The translations under genes were made by a program, and so were the position numbers. A stretch of DNA of 6,832 bases from an uncultured Methylobacter sp. GTDB lineage: Bacteria; Pseudomonadota; Gammaproteobacteria; Methylococcales; Methylomonadaceae. A model generated the notes under the pieces. That model did no database searches. It saw only the letters and a list, made by a program, of their open reading frames with translations, and had not been told where the DNA came from. The DNA lies in assembly GCA_903831545.1 (NCBI GenBank), contig CAIKYI010000141.1:1-6832 (forward strand), given 5' to 3'. This document shows, piece by piece, positions 1 to 6,515 of the stretch (position 1 is the stretch's first letter; each line of letters opens with the position of its first letter).

Positions 1-3000
1 ATAACTGTTGTACTGGGCGCTGGCACGACTGCCAGCAAAACCTATAGTTCGGTTGGCGTTATTCATATTGGCGCCAAAGTCGAGTTGGTAATTGATGTCG
101 GTGTACGGATCGAGATTGTAACTGCCGTAATTGACCAGTTCAAAGGTATCGACATCCACCGAATTAGGCGCAATGGTCGATTTGCCCTTCACATGGCTTC
201 TGGCGTAAGTGAATCCAAAACCCATCCGAATCTTCTCCATAATCGGCGCATCGGCAGCAATCACAAAGCCACCGGTCTCGGAACTAAAGCCGCTGACGTT
301 GTTAAGGTTGCCTTGATCGGACCAGTTACCAAAACCACGCATCCACATAAACTTGTCTGCAGCGATACCATCACCTGACGACAAGCCCTTGTAAGAATCA
401 ATGCGCGATTGGATGACGCGATTCATGCTGTGCAGGGAATTGTTGGTGGCCTGCGCGGTTGCGCCGACCAGCACCGGCAACATTTGCGACAGGGCATCGT
501 TGGCCTGTTGTGGGGTCAATCCGCCCAAGCGATCAAACACCGGCTGCATACCTGTCGGCACGCCATTGGCGAGCATGGTGTCCAACGCTCCCGCCACACC
601 TTGCGCCGCCGGGTTATTAAAGCTGTTGGAGATCTGGGTCAGTACATTGTTCTGGGCAGCAATCACCAAGTCGAGATTATGGCCAGGACTGGTGACTTCT
701 GCTGCCGAAAAATCGTAAAACAGATTGTTGTCGGTAACGGTGATGTTAGCAGGCGTAGCTGTCATGCCGCTGGATTGAATCACCCCGGCAACTGTGGTGC
801 CATTAGTAATACCGGTCGCCGAAGGATTAATTTGGACATCGACAACAGCGCCATCTGCCAAACCTGCAGTGCCAGTAACGATGAGTTTTCCATAGTTGCT
901 GGTGGTATCGGTCAGACCCATCCGGTAAATACCGCCGGCAGCCTGATTGTAATTGCCGGTGATGGTTTGCGTGGTAGTTCCTACATTGAGAGTGCCAGCA
1001 TTGTTGAAGTTGCCACCGCCCACTGTGACACCATTGGCCATATTAAACAGGCCGGCGTTGTCGATGTTGAAAGTGCCGACATCAAAGGTTCCTTCGCTGC
1101 TGAAAGTTCCATTAACGTTGGTTGTGCCGGTGCCGGTGGTGTTGCCGATAACACGACTGCTGGGGCCATTCAGATCCAGTGTGTTGATGCCAATGTTGGC
1201 TGCGCCTGACAGGGTGCCGGTGTTGGCGATGGTGAAGGCGCCAGCGCTGTTTAGCAGATCTAAAGACTTATCAGCACCGGTGATCAGGCCGCTATTGATG
1301 ATTTCATCAAGCCGCCCAGCAGACGAGACCTTGATACCCACGCCACTTGGTGTTCCACTAAAAGATCCCTCCGCGAGCACATTACCTGTGTTGTTAATGC
1401 CTCCAGTAATCGTTGAACCATTGACATAGATGCCAATTGGACCCGCCAATGTCGCGTTGGACTGAACATGAATCAAGCCCGTGTTGGTAATGCCGGCCGT
1501 AACAGCAGATCCTGCGCCCCCAATACGAATGCCGTAAGCAGACGTGGCGGACCCATATTGAGCGTTTATCCCGGAAACGTTGAGCGTACCGGTGTTGACA
1601 ATCCTGTCGACAACGCCACCGGCCTTAACAACGATCCCGTCATAGTCAGACGCAATCGTTCCCTGGTTAATTATCCCGCCGTGTACAGCGGCATTGACAA
1701 CAGCAATGCCGGTAACTCCATTGATTCTGCCACTAGCCAGGTTAGTGATCCCATTATTTACGGTGCCGCCCGCGCCAATGGTGATGGCCTTGTTAGTGCG
1801 TGAAGTAATCGTTCCAGCGTTTGAAATCCCATTCACTACCCCACCCGCATCAACCGCAATGGCATAGTTGGATGAGAAAATGCTACCTCCCAGCACATTC
1901 GAAATACCATTCGACACTAATGAGTTGTTGGTAACAAAAATTCCAGAATCCCAACCTTCATTGCCTACATTATTTACTGCTGTAGTAGCTGAGATGGTCC
2001 CGGAATTGATGATGGCGCCTGTCAGGGTACTCGCGTCTAGCACCAAGCCATGACGAGTTAAGCCGCTTGCGCCATAAGCTGTTATGGCGCCGCTATTGCT
2101 GATATTGCCAACCACGGTTGAATGCGAAATATCTACAGCCGTTGCAGCGCCAGCCTTGTTTGCTGAAATTACGCCGCTGTTGGCAATTCCCCCGGTGAGC
2201 GTGGAATTCGATTTGACATAAATGCCCTTACTGACACCGGAGATCGTGCCGGCATTGATAACGCCGCCAACAGTGTTTCCTGCGGAAACGTAGATACCGT
2301 ATTTCGAACCGCTGATCGTTCCGCCACTTGCGTTGGTAATGCCGTCAGCGATTTGATTGCCAGCGCTCAAAAAAATCCCCGCTGAGTACGTTCTGTTACT
2401 GGTACTGGAAATCACTCCGCTGTTGTAGATAGCGCCACTAACCGTAGAGCCAGAAAGATAAAGTCCAGCCGTACCATTGGCTGTGGTGATGCGCCCCGCG
2501 TTAGTGATGCCCCCCTGCACATTCGATGAAGTTAGTCCGATGCCGCTTCGGCCAGATATTGTGGCACCCGACTGGTTCGTGATGCCGCCGGTAATGGAGG
2601 ACTGAAGCGCATAAATACCATGCGCCGCCAGACCGGAAATAGATGCGCCAGTTCTATTGAGGATGCCCCCGGTAATCGTGGAGGCATTCTCGATATAGAC
2701 ACCACTTCCACCGACAATCAAACCACTGTTGGTAATGCCATCCGTAATCAGACTGGCGTCGCTGTGCACACCGGACGCCACAGTTGCGACTCCACCAGAA
2801 TTCGTTCCGGTAATCGTCCCACCAGCCAAGTTATGCACACCACCCGTGATGGTCGAGCCAGCGCGTACATCTATGGCGGCGTTTTTATAGCCATTGGCGT
2901 TGGTTGTCGAAGCGCTGGAAATTACACCCGCGTTGGTGATGCCATTACTTACCACAGAGCCTGCGTCCAGCCGGATGCCGGCATCCACCCCGGAGATCGC

Positions 3001-4014
3001 CCCGCCAAGTAGGTTAATGATGCCTCCGCCAATCGTGGACGCAACTATACGACCTACACTAATCCCGCTGTGACCACCATTGATCGAGCCACTGTTGGTA
3101 ATCCCTCCATTGACAACAGCATGATTACGAACTGCGATGCCGTAACTTGCTCCACCATTGATCGAGCCACTATTGGTAACGCCACCGGTAACTGTCGAGT
3201 TGGACAGATAGATGCCGGTGCTATTTGCTGAAATCTGCCCCCCTTGGGCATTGACGATACGATCAATGTTGGAGAAATTGACTATATCTATTCCAGTGTA
3301 AAAACCCGCAACTGTTCCGGTATTGATTACCCCACCGGAGACACTGGTGAAGCCCAAGTAGATGCCATGGCCGGTAGTTGGCGTATTGATATGGCCAGTA
3401 TTGGAAACACCATTGCCAACCACGACATGCTCCAAAGCGATGCCGCCAGCCCCCGAAATAATGCCGAGATTCGCAACCTGACCGGTAATGGTGGTGTAGT
3501 AAGGTGTGACTGTATTAGCAGTGCCGCCGGATACGATATTAATTCCAACGCCGCCACCCGAATTAATAGTTGCTGAAGGTCCATTCAGAACGTCACCCGT
3601 AACGGTAAGACCAGGCCCGACCCCGGTATTTCCTTGAAGGGAAATACCACTGTGCTGATAGCCACTATTTGTTACGGATATAAGGCCCTGATTGCTGACA
3701 GTTCCGATTACCGTAACGCTTGATCCATTTTCGATTCCGTTCACTTCGGTAAGGGATGAAATCGTACCGTTGTTGGTCAGGCTATGCCCAGTCAGAATCT
3801 CGCAGGGTGCTGACTGGGCGCCGGTAACCACGTCACTTGTAATCGAGCAGACAGCCATAGCCGGCCCCACGCCGAGCGCCAATAGCGCACCCACCACCGC
3901 CGTACTCAGGGTTTTGGCCTTGCAGCCGTGCTTGCCGCGTCCTTTGGCGGTTTCGGCAACCGCGACCATGCACTGACTGCTGTGACTCCAGACTAGACGA
4001 TAGATATGATTCAT
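1..4014 (-). CDS. Large autotransporter (type Va) with ESPR signal and ~31 beta-helix repeats; 3' end beyond the window
   Basis: Reading the minus strand, 1338 codons are open without a stop from ATG at 4014 to the window edge; an in-frame stop at 4024-4026 and an AGGA site fix the start. Residues 1-28 form an extended signal peptide region (MNHIYRLVW...AKGRGK), followed by a hydrophobic signal core ending in AMA, with likely cleavage after residue 54. Residues ~76-945 are about 31 degenerate repeats of 24-36 residues with cores such as GGITNSGSING, the pattern of a right-handed beta-helix passenger. Residues ~1020-1060 (GNYNQAAGG, then YGKLIVTGTAGL) resemble the pertactin/AIDA-type folding stem. 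Residues ~1160-1215 look like the helical linker, and KFMWMRGFG at 1221-1229 opens the autotransporter beta-domain, of which only ~120 residues are present. The protein should be exported by Sec and displayed on the cell surface, probably as an adhesin-like fibre; ligand and role are unknown. No catalytic motif was recognised. The family call is secure, the function is not. Confidence 0.93.
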   Translation of the reverse strand, partial: MNHIYRLVWSHSSQCMVAVAETAKGRGKHGCKAKTLSTAVVGALLALGVGPAMAVCSITSDVVTGAQSAPCEILTGHSLTNNGTISSLTEVNGIENGSSVTVIGTVSNQGLISVTNSGYQHSGISLQGNTGVGPGLTVTGDVLNGPSATINSGGGVGINIVSGGTANTVTPYYTTITGQVANLGIISGAGGIALEHVVVGNGVSNTGHINTPTTGHGIYLGFTSVSGGVINTGTVAGFYTGIDIVNFSNIDRIVNAQGGQISANSTGIYLSNSTVTGGVTNSGSINGGASYGIAVRNHAVVNGGITNSGSINGGHSGISVGRIVASTIGGGIINLLGGAISGVDAGIRLDAGSVVSNGITNAGVISSASTTNANGYKNAAIDVRAGSTITGGVHNLAGGTITGTNSGGVATVASGVHSDASLITDGITNSGLIVGGSGVYIENASTITGGILNRTGASISGLAAHGIYALQSSITGGITNQSGATISGRSGIGLTSSNVQGGITNAGRITTANGTAGLYLSGSTVSGAIYNSGVISSTSNRTYSAGIFLSAGNQIADGITNASGGTISGSKYGIYVSAGNTVGGVINAGTISGVSKGIYVKSNSTLTGGIANSGVISANKAGAATAVDISHSTVVGNISNSGAITAYGASGLTRHGLVLDASTLTGAIINSGTISATTAVNNVGNEGWDSGIFVTNNSLVSNGISNVLGGSIFSSNYAIAVDAGGVVNGISNAGTITSRTNKAITIGAGGTVNNGITNLASGRINGVTGIAVVNAAVHGGIINQGTIASDYDGIVVKAGGVVDRIVNTGTLNVSGINAQYGSATSAYGIRIGGAGSAVTAGITNTGLIHVQSNATLAGPIGIYVNGSTITGGINNTGNVLAEGSFSGTPSGVGIKVSSAGRLDEIINSGLITGADKSLDLLNSAGAFTIANTGTLSGAANIGINTLDLNGPSSRVIGNTTGTGTTNVNGTFSSEGTFDVGTFNIDNAGLFNMANGVTVGGGNFNNAGTLNVGTTTQTITGNYNQAAGGIYRMGLTDTTSNYGKLIVTGTAGLADGAVVDVQINPSATGITNGTTVAGVIQSSGMTATPANITVTDNNLFYDFSAAEVTSPGHNLDLVIAAQNNVLTQISNSFNNPAAQGVAGALDTMLANGVPTGMQPVFDRLGGLTPQQANDALSQMLPVLVGATAQATNNSLHSMNRVIQSRIDSYKGLSSGDGIAADKFMWMRGFGNWSDQGNLNNVSGFSSETGGFVIAADAPIMEKIRMGFGFTYARSHVKGKSTIAPNSVDVDTFELVNYGSYNLDPYTDINYQLDFGANMNNANRTIGFAGSRASAQYNSY

Positions 4015-4021
4015 TGATTTA

Positions 4022-4025
4022 TCCT
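4022..4025 (-). promoter_or_regulatory. Ribosome binding site of the autotransporter
   Basis: The minus strand reads AGGA followed by seven bases and then ATG at 4014. This is good Shine-Dalgarno spacing, and the only in-frame ATG after the upstream stop lies here, so it fixes the start and the ESPR. Confidence 0.7.
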
Positions 4026-4118
4026 AAATTCCATGGCGGCAAAAATTTCACCGAAATTGTTTTAATATTTGCAAGTTAAAACCACAACGCTTCCTTGCCT
4101 AATACAAAAACAGCCGGA

Positions 4119-4127
4119 TTTTTTTTT
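4119..4127 (-). repeat. A9 homopolymer upstream of the autotransporter
   Basis: Nine consecutive T on the plus strand, read as A9 on the coding strand, lie about 105-113 bases before the autotransporter ATG. Mononucleotide runs in front of surface-protein genes can vary in length and alter expression, but nine A in AT-rich DNA is also expected by chance. Confidence 0.4.
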
Positions 4128-4333
4128 GGGCAGGTTAAGTCGAACACTGGCTTTTGTGTGCCCATCATTTAAATGGTTCAATACTCGAATGAAATTCGAT
4201 TTACTGGCCGTCGTTTTATTATTGGACACCGAAAAATCTGACATCGATAAAGCTGTTAACCTTAAGAACCGGTTCATGGCACTTAATAGATGTAAGTTAT
4301 TGAAATTAAAAAAGAACAAATTTTTTAAAATTC

Positions 4334-4353
4334 AATTATTAGAGGTTCCCTTA
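4334..4353 (+). repeat. Solitary copy of the MITE-like element's right terminus
   Basis: The core AATTATTAGAGG at 4334-4345, followed by a TCC-CTTA-like tail, matches the outer end of the right arm of the inverted-repeat element at 4641-4660 in the same orientation. The inner part of the arm (CTACGCCGGAATG) is absent, so only the terminus is shared. It may be the scar of a former copy or a chance match. Confidence 0.4.
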
Positions 4354-4434
4354 TGCAATTAGACGCTATCCCGCATACGCAAATTTATCATTGGAAAATA
4401 CTATCAGGCTTAAATATTTCGTGCTATTTCAAAA

Positions 4435-4468
4435 ACGAAAATCACTATTGAAATTACGAAAATCACTA
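4435..4468. promoter_or_regulatory. Paired 13-bp direct repeats at 21-bp period, possible operator
   Basis: ACGAAAATCACTA occurs at 4435-4447 and again exactly at 4456-4468, 21 bp apart, with partly matching flanks. Two direct half-sites on the same face of the helix at 21 bp is the arrangement known for AraC-type regulators (for example araI1/araI2), and an AraC-family gene lies about 200 bp away. The site is ~420 bp upstream of the autotransporter start, which is far for direct activation. Binding is inferred only. Confidence 0.35.
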
Positions 4469-4498
4469 AATTAAAGTTTGCGTGCGCTCTCGATTCGC

Positions 4499-4660
4499 TT
4501 AAAGGCACCTCTAAAAATTCGCCACTCCGGCGTAGACAGAAATCCAGTTCAGGAAAAAAACAGTTCCTTTCGTAGCAAGGGCAAAGCCTTTTTGTAATAA
4601 AGTCGCTGGATTCTGGCCTACGCCGGAATGAAGGAATTTGAATTATTAGAGGCGTCCTTA
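4499..4660. mobile_element. MITE-like inverted-repeat element, about 160 bp
   Basis: The left arm (4499-4547) and right arm (4606-4660) are imperfect inverted repeats. Both carry CTCTAA-AATTC near the outer end and a CTCCGGCGTAG / CTACGCCGGAATG block near the inner end, finishing in ATCCAG at the loop side; the right arm has ~6 extra bases. The ~58-base centre has no open frame, so any mobility would need a transposase from elsewhere. TTAA is present at both outer edges but is part of the arms, so no target duplication can be shown. The RNA would fold into a long hairpin starting ~10 bases after the regulator stop, so it may also end transcription from that side. Confidence 0.6.
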
Positions 4661-4670
4661 AGAAAAGGAT

Positions 4671-5690
4671 TTAGCGCTCGAATGCATTCTGAAGTGTTAA
4701 CGAGGGAGATTCACCAAAACGTTTGCGATAGGCAACTGAGAAAGCCCCCAGTTGGCAAAAGCCACATGCCGTGGCGATGGAGGTTACCGTGTCGCCGGGC
4801 AGTGCATTGCTTAACCTGCTATGAGCTAATGAAATACGCTCGCGATTAGCCCATTGCATTGGACTGCAGTCAAGCTGCTTTTTGAATGCCAGTTGCAGGC
4901 TGCGTGCTGAAAAACCGCTGAACGCTTCCAGATCGGTCAGCGTCAGACCAGCTTCCAGATGGGCGTGCATGTAGTCGCAAAGCTGCGCGACGAGCACTGC
5001 ACTGGCGGTGGTGTGAGGGAGGTCGGTCTGGGGTAGAAAGAGCTCGGGCCGCAACAGCATGGCAATGTGGCGGTAGAGCATGTCCTGCAAACCTAATTGG
5101 GTCAACACCTTGGCATCGCGCTGATGCAGGTCGATGAGCGCGCCTATGTGCCGCAAGACCGTACTGAAAGGCTGGCCCGCCACTACAAGTGAGACAACGC
5201 GTGGATTCTTCAGTTGCAGGTCAAGCACGACGTTGCCAGGCAGGCCGAGCATAGCACGTGCCGTTTTTTCCAGCAGCAGCGGTTCAAACTGAAGCGATAC
5301 ATGATTACGCGCACCCCCACCCCCCTTGAACTGGCCACATTTCTGCGGAAAGTACATGCTGCCCAGTCCGGGGCCACAATGATGTTGCCGACCTTCCACG
5401 AAGCAGTTGAAATCACCAGTGATGGGCACCATCAGCGTTGCGCTTTCAACCCCAGACCGGTCGATATAGGTCGGGGACATGACAATAGCTGTCAGCTGCA
5501 TCGACGGCAATTTAATGGTATTGAGCTTGCTGCTGAAGGCGCTGGGACTGCCAATAGGATCGTAAGCATTGACCCCAGGTGCGACCTGGTTCATGCGATC
5601 TCCAAAAACCTGGAAATTGGTAAGCCTGGCAGCATCGCTTTCGCCAAAAAGCAGCGCGGTGGAGGGAGGTGTCGTATTGGCCAAGCTCAT
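4671..5690 (-). CDS. AraC-family transcriptional regulator
   Basis: A 339-residue protein if read from ATG at 5690. The C-terminal ~100 residues (about 234-335) are a classic AraC/XylS DNA-binding domain with two helix-turn-helix units: the first around LTDLEAFSGFSARSLQLAFKK, then SPMQWANRERISLAHSRL, and the second around VTSIATACGFCQLGAFSVAYRKRFGESP. The N-terminal ~200 residues resemble the cupin-like effector or dimerisation domain of this family (VPITGDFNCFVEGRQ, then GPGLGSMYFPQ), but the ligand is not apparent. An in-frame TTG at 5720 would add 10 residues; I prefer the ATG because the likely -10 box at 5734-5739 would leave the TTG almost no leader. The gene is isolated, co-directional with and upstream of the autotransporter across a 656-bp spacer, and may regulate it. 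A G6-T-G5 run encodes a glycine stretch near the end of the N-terminal domain. Family is certain, target is not. Confidence 0.9.
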   Translation of the reverse strand: MSLANTTPPSTALLFGESDAARLTNFQVFGDRMNQVAPGVNAYDPIGSPSAFSSKLNTIKLPSMQLTAIVMSPTYIDRSGVESATLMVPITGDFNCFVEGRQHHCGPGLGSMYFPQKCGQFKGGGGARNHVSLQFEPLLLEKTARAMLGLPGNVVLDLQLKNPRVVSLVVAGQPFSTVLRHIGALIDLHQRDAKVLTQLGLQDMLYRHIAMLLRPELFLPQTDLPHTTASAVLVAQLCDYMHAHLEAGLTLTDLEAFSGFSARSLQLAFKKQLDCSPMQWANRERISLAHSRLSNALPGDTVTSIATACGFCQLGAFSVAYRKRFGESPSLTLQNAFER

Positions 5691-5733
5691 TTTCTCGCTA
5701 AAGTTTTCAGGAAAAATCAATTTCTTGGCTTTG

Positions 5734-5762
5734 ATTGTAACAGAACGTTAGGCTTTACTTAA
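5734..5762 (-). promoter_or_regulatory. Candidate promoter of the AraC-family gene
   Basis: On the minus strand TACAAT (5734-5739) matches the -10 consensus at five of six bases and is preceded by TGT, an extended -10. A weak -35 (TTAAGT, 5757-5762) sits 17 bases upstream. Transcription would begin near 5727, giving a leader of about 36 bases to the ATG at 5690. Confidence 0.4.
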
Positions 5763-5782
5763 AAATAACGCCCAGCGTATTT

Positions 5783-5962
5783 TCACAGAAGCTGTCTGGT
5801 TATCAAAGTCATTACGGGGTTCGATATCATAACGGAAAGGGAATTTCTTGCTTTGATCGCATTCGCCCCACCACTAATCAGGCCACCATTTGAAATGCCG
5901 CTGCTTAGAATGGCATCCTCGAAATCCGACCAGAATTCAGAGCACCTCACTGTGTTCAGCAC
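5783..5962 (-). pseudogene. Remnant of a second beta-helix repeat (autotransporter-like) protein
   Basis: A 59-codon frame lies between stops at 5963-5965 and 5783-5785. Its middle reads LSSGISNGGLISGGANAIKA, which fits the repeat signature of the neighbouring autotransporter (G-I-x-N-x-G-x-I-x-G, then a short GI/AI strand). Only about one repeat is present, there is no signal peptide, stem or barrel, and the residues on either side (VRCSEFWSDFED before, VMISNPVMTLITRQLL after) do not follow the repeat pattern. I read it as the leftover of a deleted or fused passenger gene. A real small protein from the GTG at 5962 cannot be excluded but has no clear ribosome site. Confidence 0.5.
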
Positions 5963-6030
5963 CTATTGTACTTAACGCTTGTATTAATGGTTTCTGATAT
6001 AGATTCAAGTTTTTAAAAAAATGGTACTTA

Positions 6031-6237
6031 TTACAATCTTTCCTGGAGTCGCACCAATAAGTTCATGCGTTCATGCAATAAATCAGCATAACGAAACGCT
6101 TGTTCTCGCCCCCATGTTTCAGCCGTATATCTGGCAATATCGGACAAGCCCTTTATAGCCTCACGGGTAAAATCAACTGAAAAGGTTATAACTGGGGTGC
6201 GGCCAGTGCTGCCTCGAAGATTTTCATAACTGATGTG
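6031..6237 (-). pseudogene. ParE-like toxin fragment, start lost and C-terminus missing
   Basis: The minus strand encodes ITFSVDFTREAIKGLSDIA, then RYTAETWGREQAFRYADLL, which is the N-terminal half of a RelE/ParE superfamily toxin (paired helices with the typical Y-T-x-E-x-W-G-x-x-Q-A-x-x-Y pattern). Full ParE proteins have roughly 95-100 residues; this frame stops at 6031-6033 after about 53 residues from the start of similarity, before the beta-sheet that carries the toxic surface. No ATG, GTG or TTG precedes the conserved part back to the in-frame stop at 6238-6240; a GTT at 6190-6192 sits where a start overlapping the antitoxin end would be expected. The fragment should be non-functional. 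Confidence 0.7.
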
Positions 6238-6347
6238 CTAACCACCTCGCCATGTTCGGCGGCTTCAATGCGTGGTTTTAAAAACGTTTCCATTGCCTTA
6301 ATGCTTTTATGCTGTTGATCTGTAATTACTATTGTAAGGCGACTCAT
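6186..6347 (-). CDS. Short ParD-like antitoxin, probably internally deleted
   Basis: A 53-codon frame starts at ATG 6347 with a good AGGA site seven bases before it. The N-terminus MSRLTIVITDQQHKSIKAM resembles the DNA-binding strand and first helix of ribbon-helix-helix antitoxins of the ParD type. The C-terminus FLKPRIEAAEHGEVVSTSVM, then KIFEAAL, resembles the toxin-wrapping tail of the same kind of antitoxin. From my memory of the family, which usually has ~75-85 residues, the second RHH helix and the connector of about 30 residues seem to be missing in frame. It lies immediately upstream of, and overlaps, the ParE-like fragment, the standard antitoxin-toxin order. With the toxin broken, there would be no selection to keep it. 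Family call moderate, deletion inferred. Confidence 0.6.
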   Translation of the reverse strand: MSRLTIVITDQQHKSIKAMETFLKPRIEAAEHGEVVSTSVMKIFEAALAAPQL

Positions 6348-6354
6348 GGTCTGA

Positions 6355-6358
6355 TCCT
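6355..6358 (-). promoter_or_regulatory. Ribosome binding site of the ParD-like gene
   Basis: AGGA on the minus strand is followed by seven bases and the ATG at 6347, supporting this start. A TATAAA-like box lies just upstream near 6365, without a clear -35. Confidence 0.5.
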
Positions 6359-6458
6359 GTGGATTTTATAAGAAATCAATATGACACGAAAACATAAAAA
6401 TGAAAAAAATGTTACAACCAGATAAAGTGCGCCAGCCTTAAGAATACTGCCGAGGCGA

Positions 6459-6490
6459 GAAGGCGCATCGTTTCGCAATTGATGCGCTTC
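6459..6490 (-). terminator. Hairpin after ubiA, possible terminator without U-tract
   Basis: GAAGGCGCATC (6459-6469) and GATGCGCTTC (6481-6490) pair over about ten base pairs with one bulged G and an 11-base loop, 26 bases after the ubiA stop. There is no run of U on the downstream side, so it is not a canonical intrinsic terminator; it may stabilise the mRNA 3' end. Confidence 0.35.
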
Positions 6491-6515
6491 ACTGCGATCT
6501 GCTTATCCTACCCTG

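Larger units (their letters stand above)
4015..4670. other. AT-rich spacer between autotransporter and regulator, no gene seen
   Basis: Short open frames occur on both strands here (for example 4062-4319 minus and 4069-4362 plus), but they overlap each other, are rich in Lys/Asn/Phe from AT-rich DNA, and match no family I recognise. The spacer holds the autotransporter leader, an A9 tract (minus strand, 4119-4127), 13-bp direct repeats near 4435-4468, an orphan repeat end near 4334 and a MITE-like element at 4499-4660. I could not assign a convincing -35/-10 pair for the autotransporter. Confidence 0.6.

Noticed and set aside
409..1209. Long plus-strand open frame of 266 codons opposite the autotransporter
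   Set aside because: It is the exact antisense of the repeat and stem region; low-complexity codon use keeps stops rare. The protein has no recognisable domain and there is no ribosome site.
2620..3012. Plus-strand open frame of 130 codons opposite the repeats
   Set aside because: It is another antisense shadow of the repeat array; its apparent repetition mirrors the sense-strand repeats.
3074..3179. Short regular DNA repeats considered as a CRISPR array
   Set aside because: The repeats are in frame, degenerate and encode a beta-helix motif; there is no uniform repeat-spacer pattern and no cas gene.
4062..4362. Overlapping small open frames on both strands in the spacer
   Set aside because: They are AT-driven, mutually overlapping, and have no family resemblance or convincing ribosome site.
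4620..4849. Plus-strand open frame starting in the inverted-repeat element
   Set aside because: It runs through the right arm of the element and then antisense to the AraC DNA-binding domain, and has no domain of its own.
5214..5762. Plus-strand open frame of 182 codons opposite the regulator
   Set aside because: It overlaps a clear AraC-family gene antisense and has no recognisable domain.
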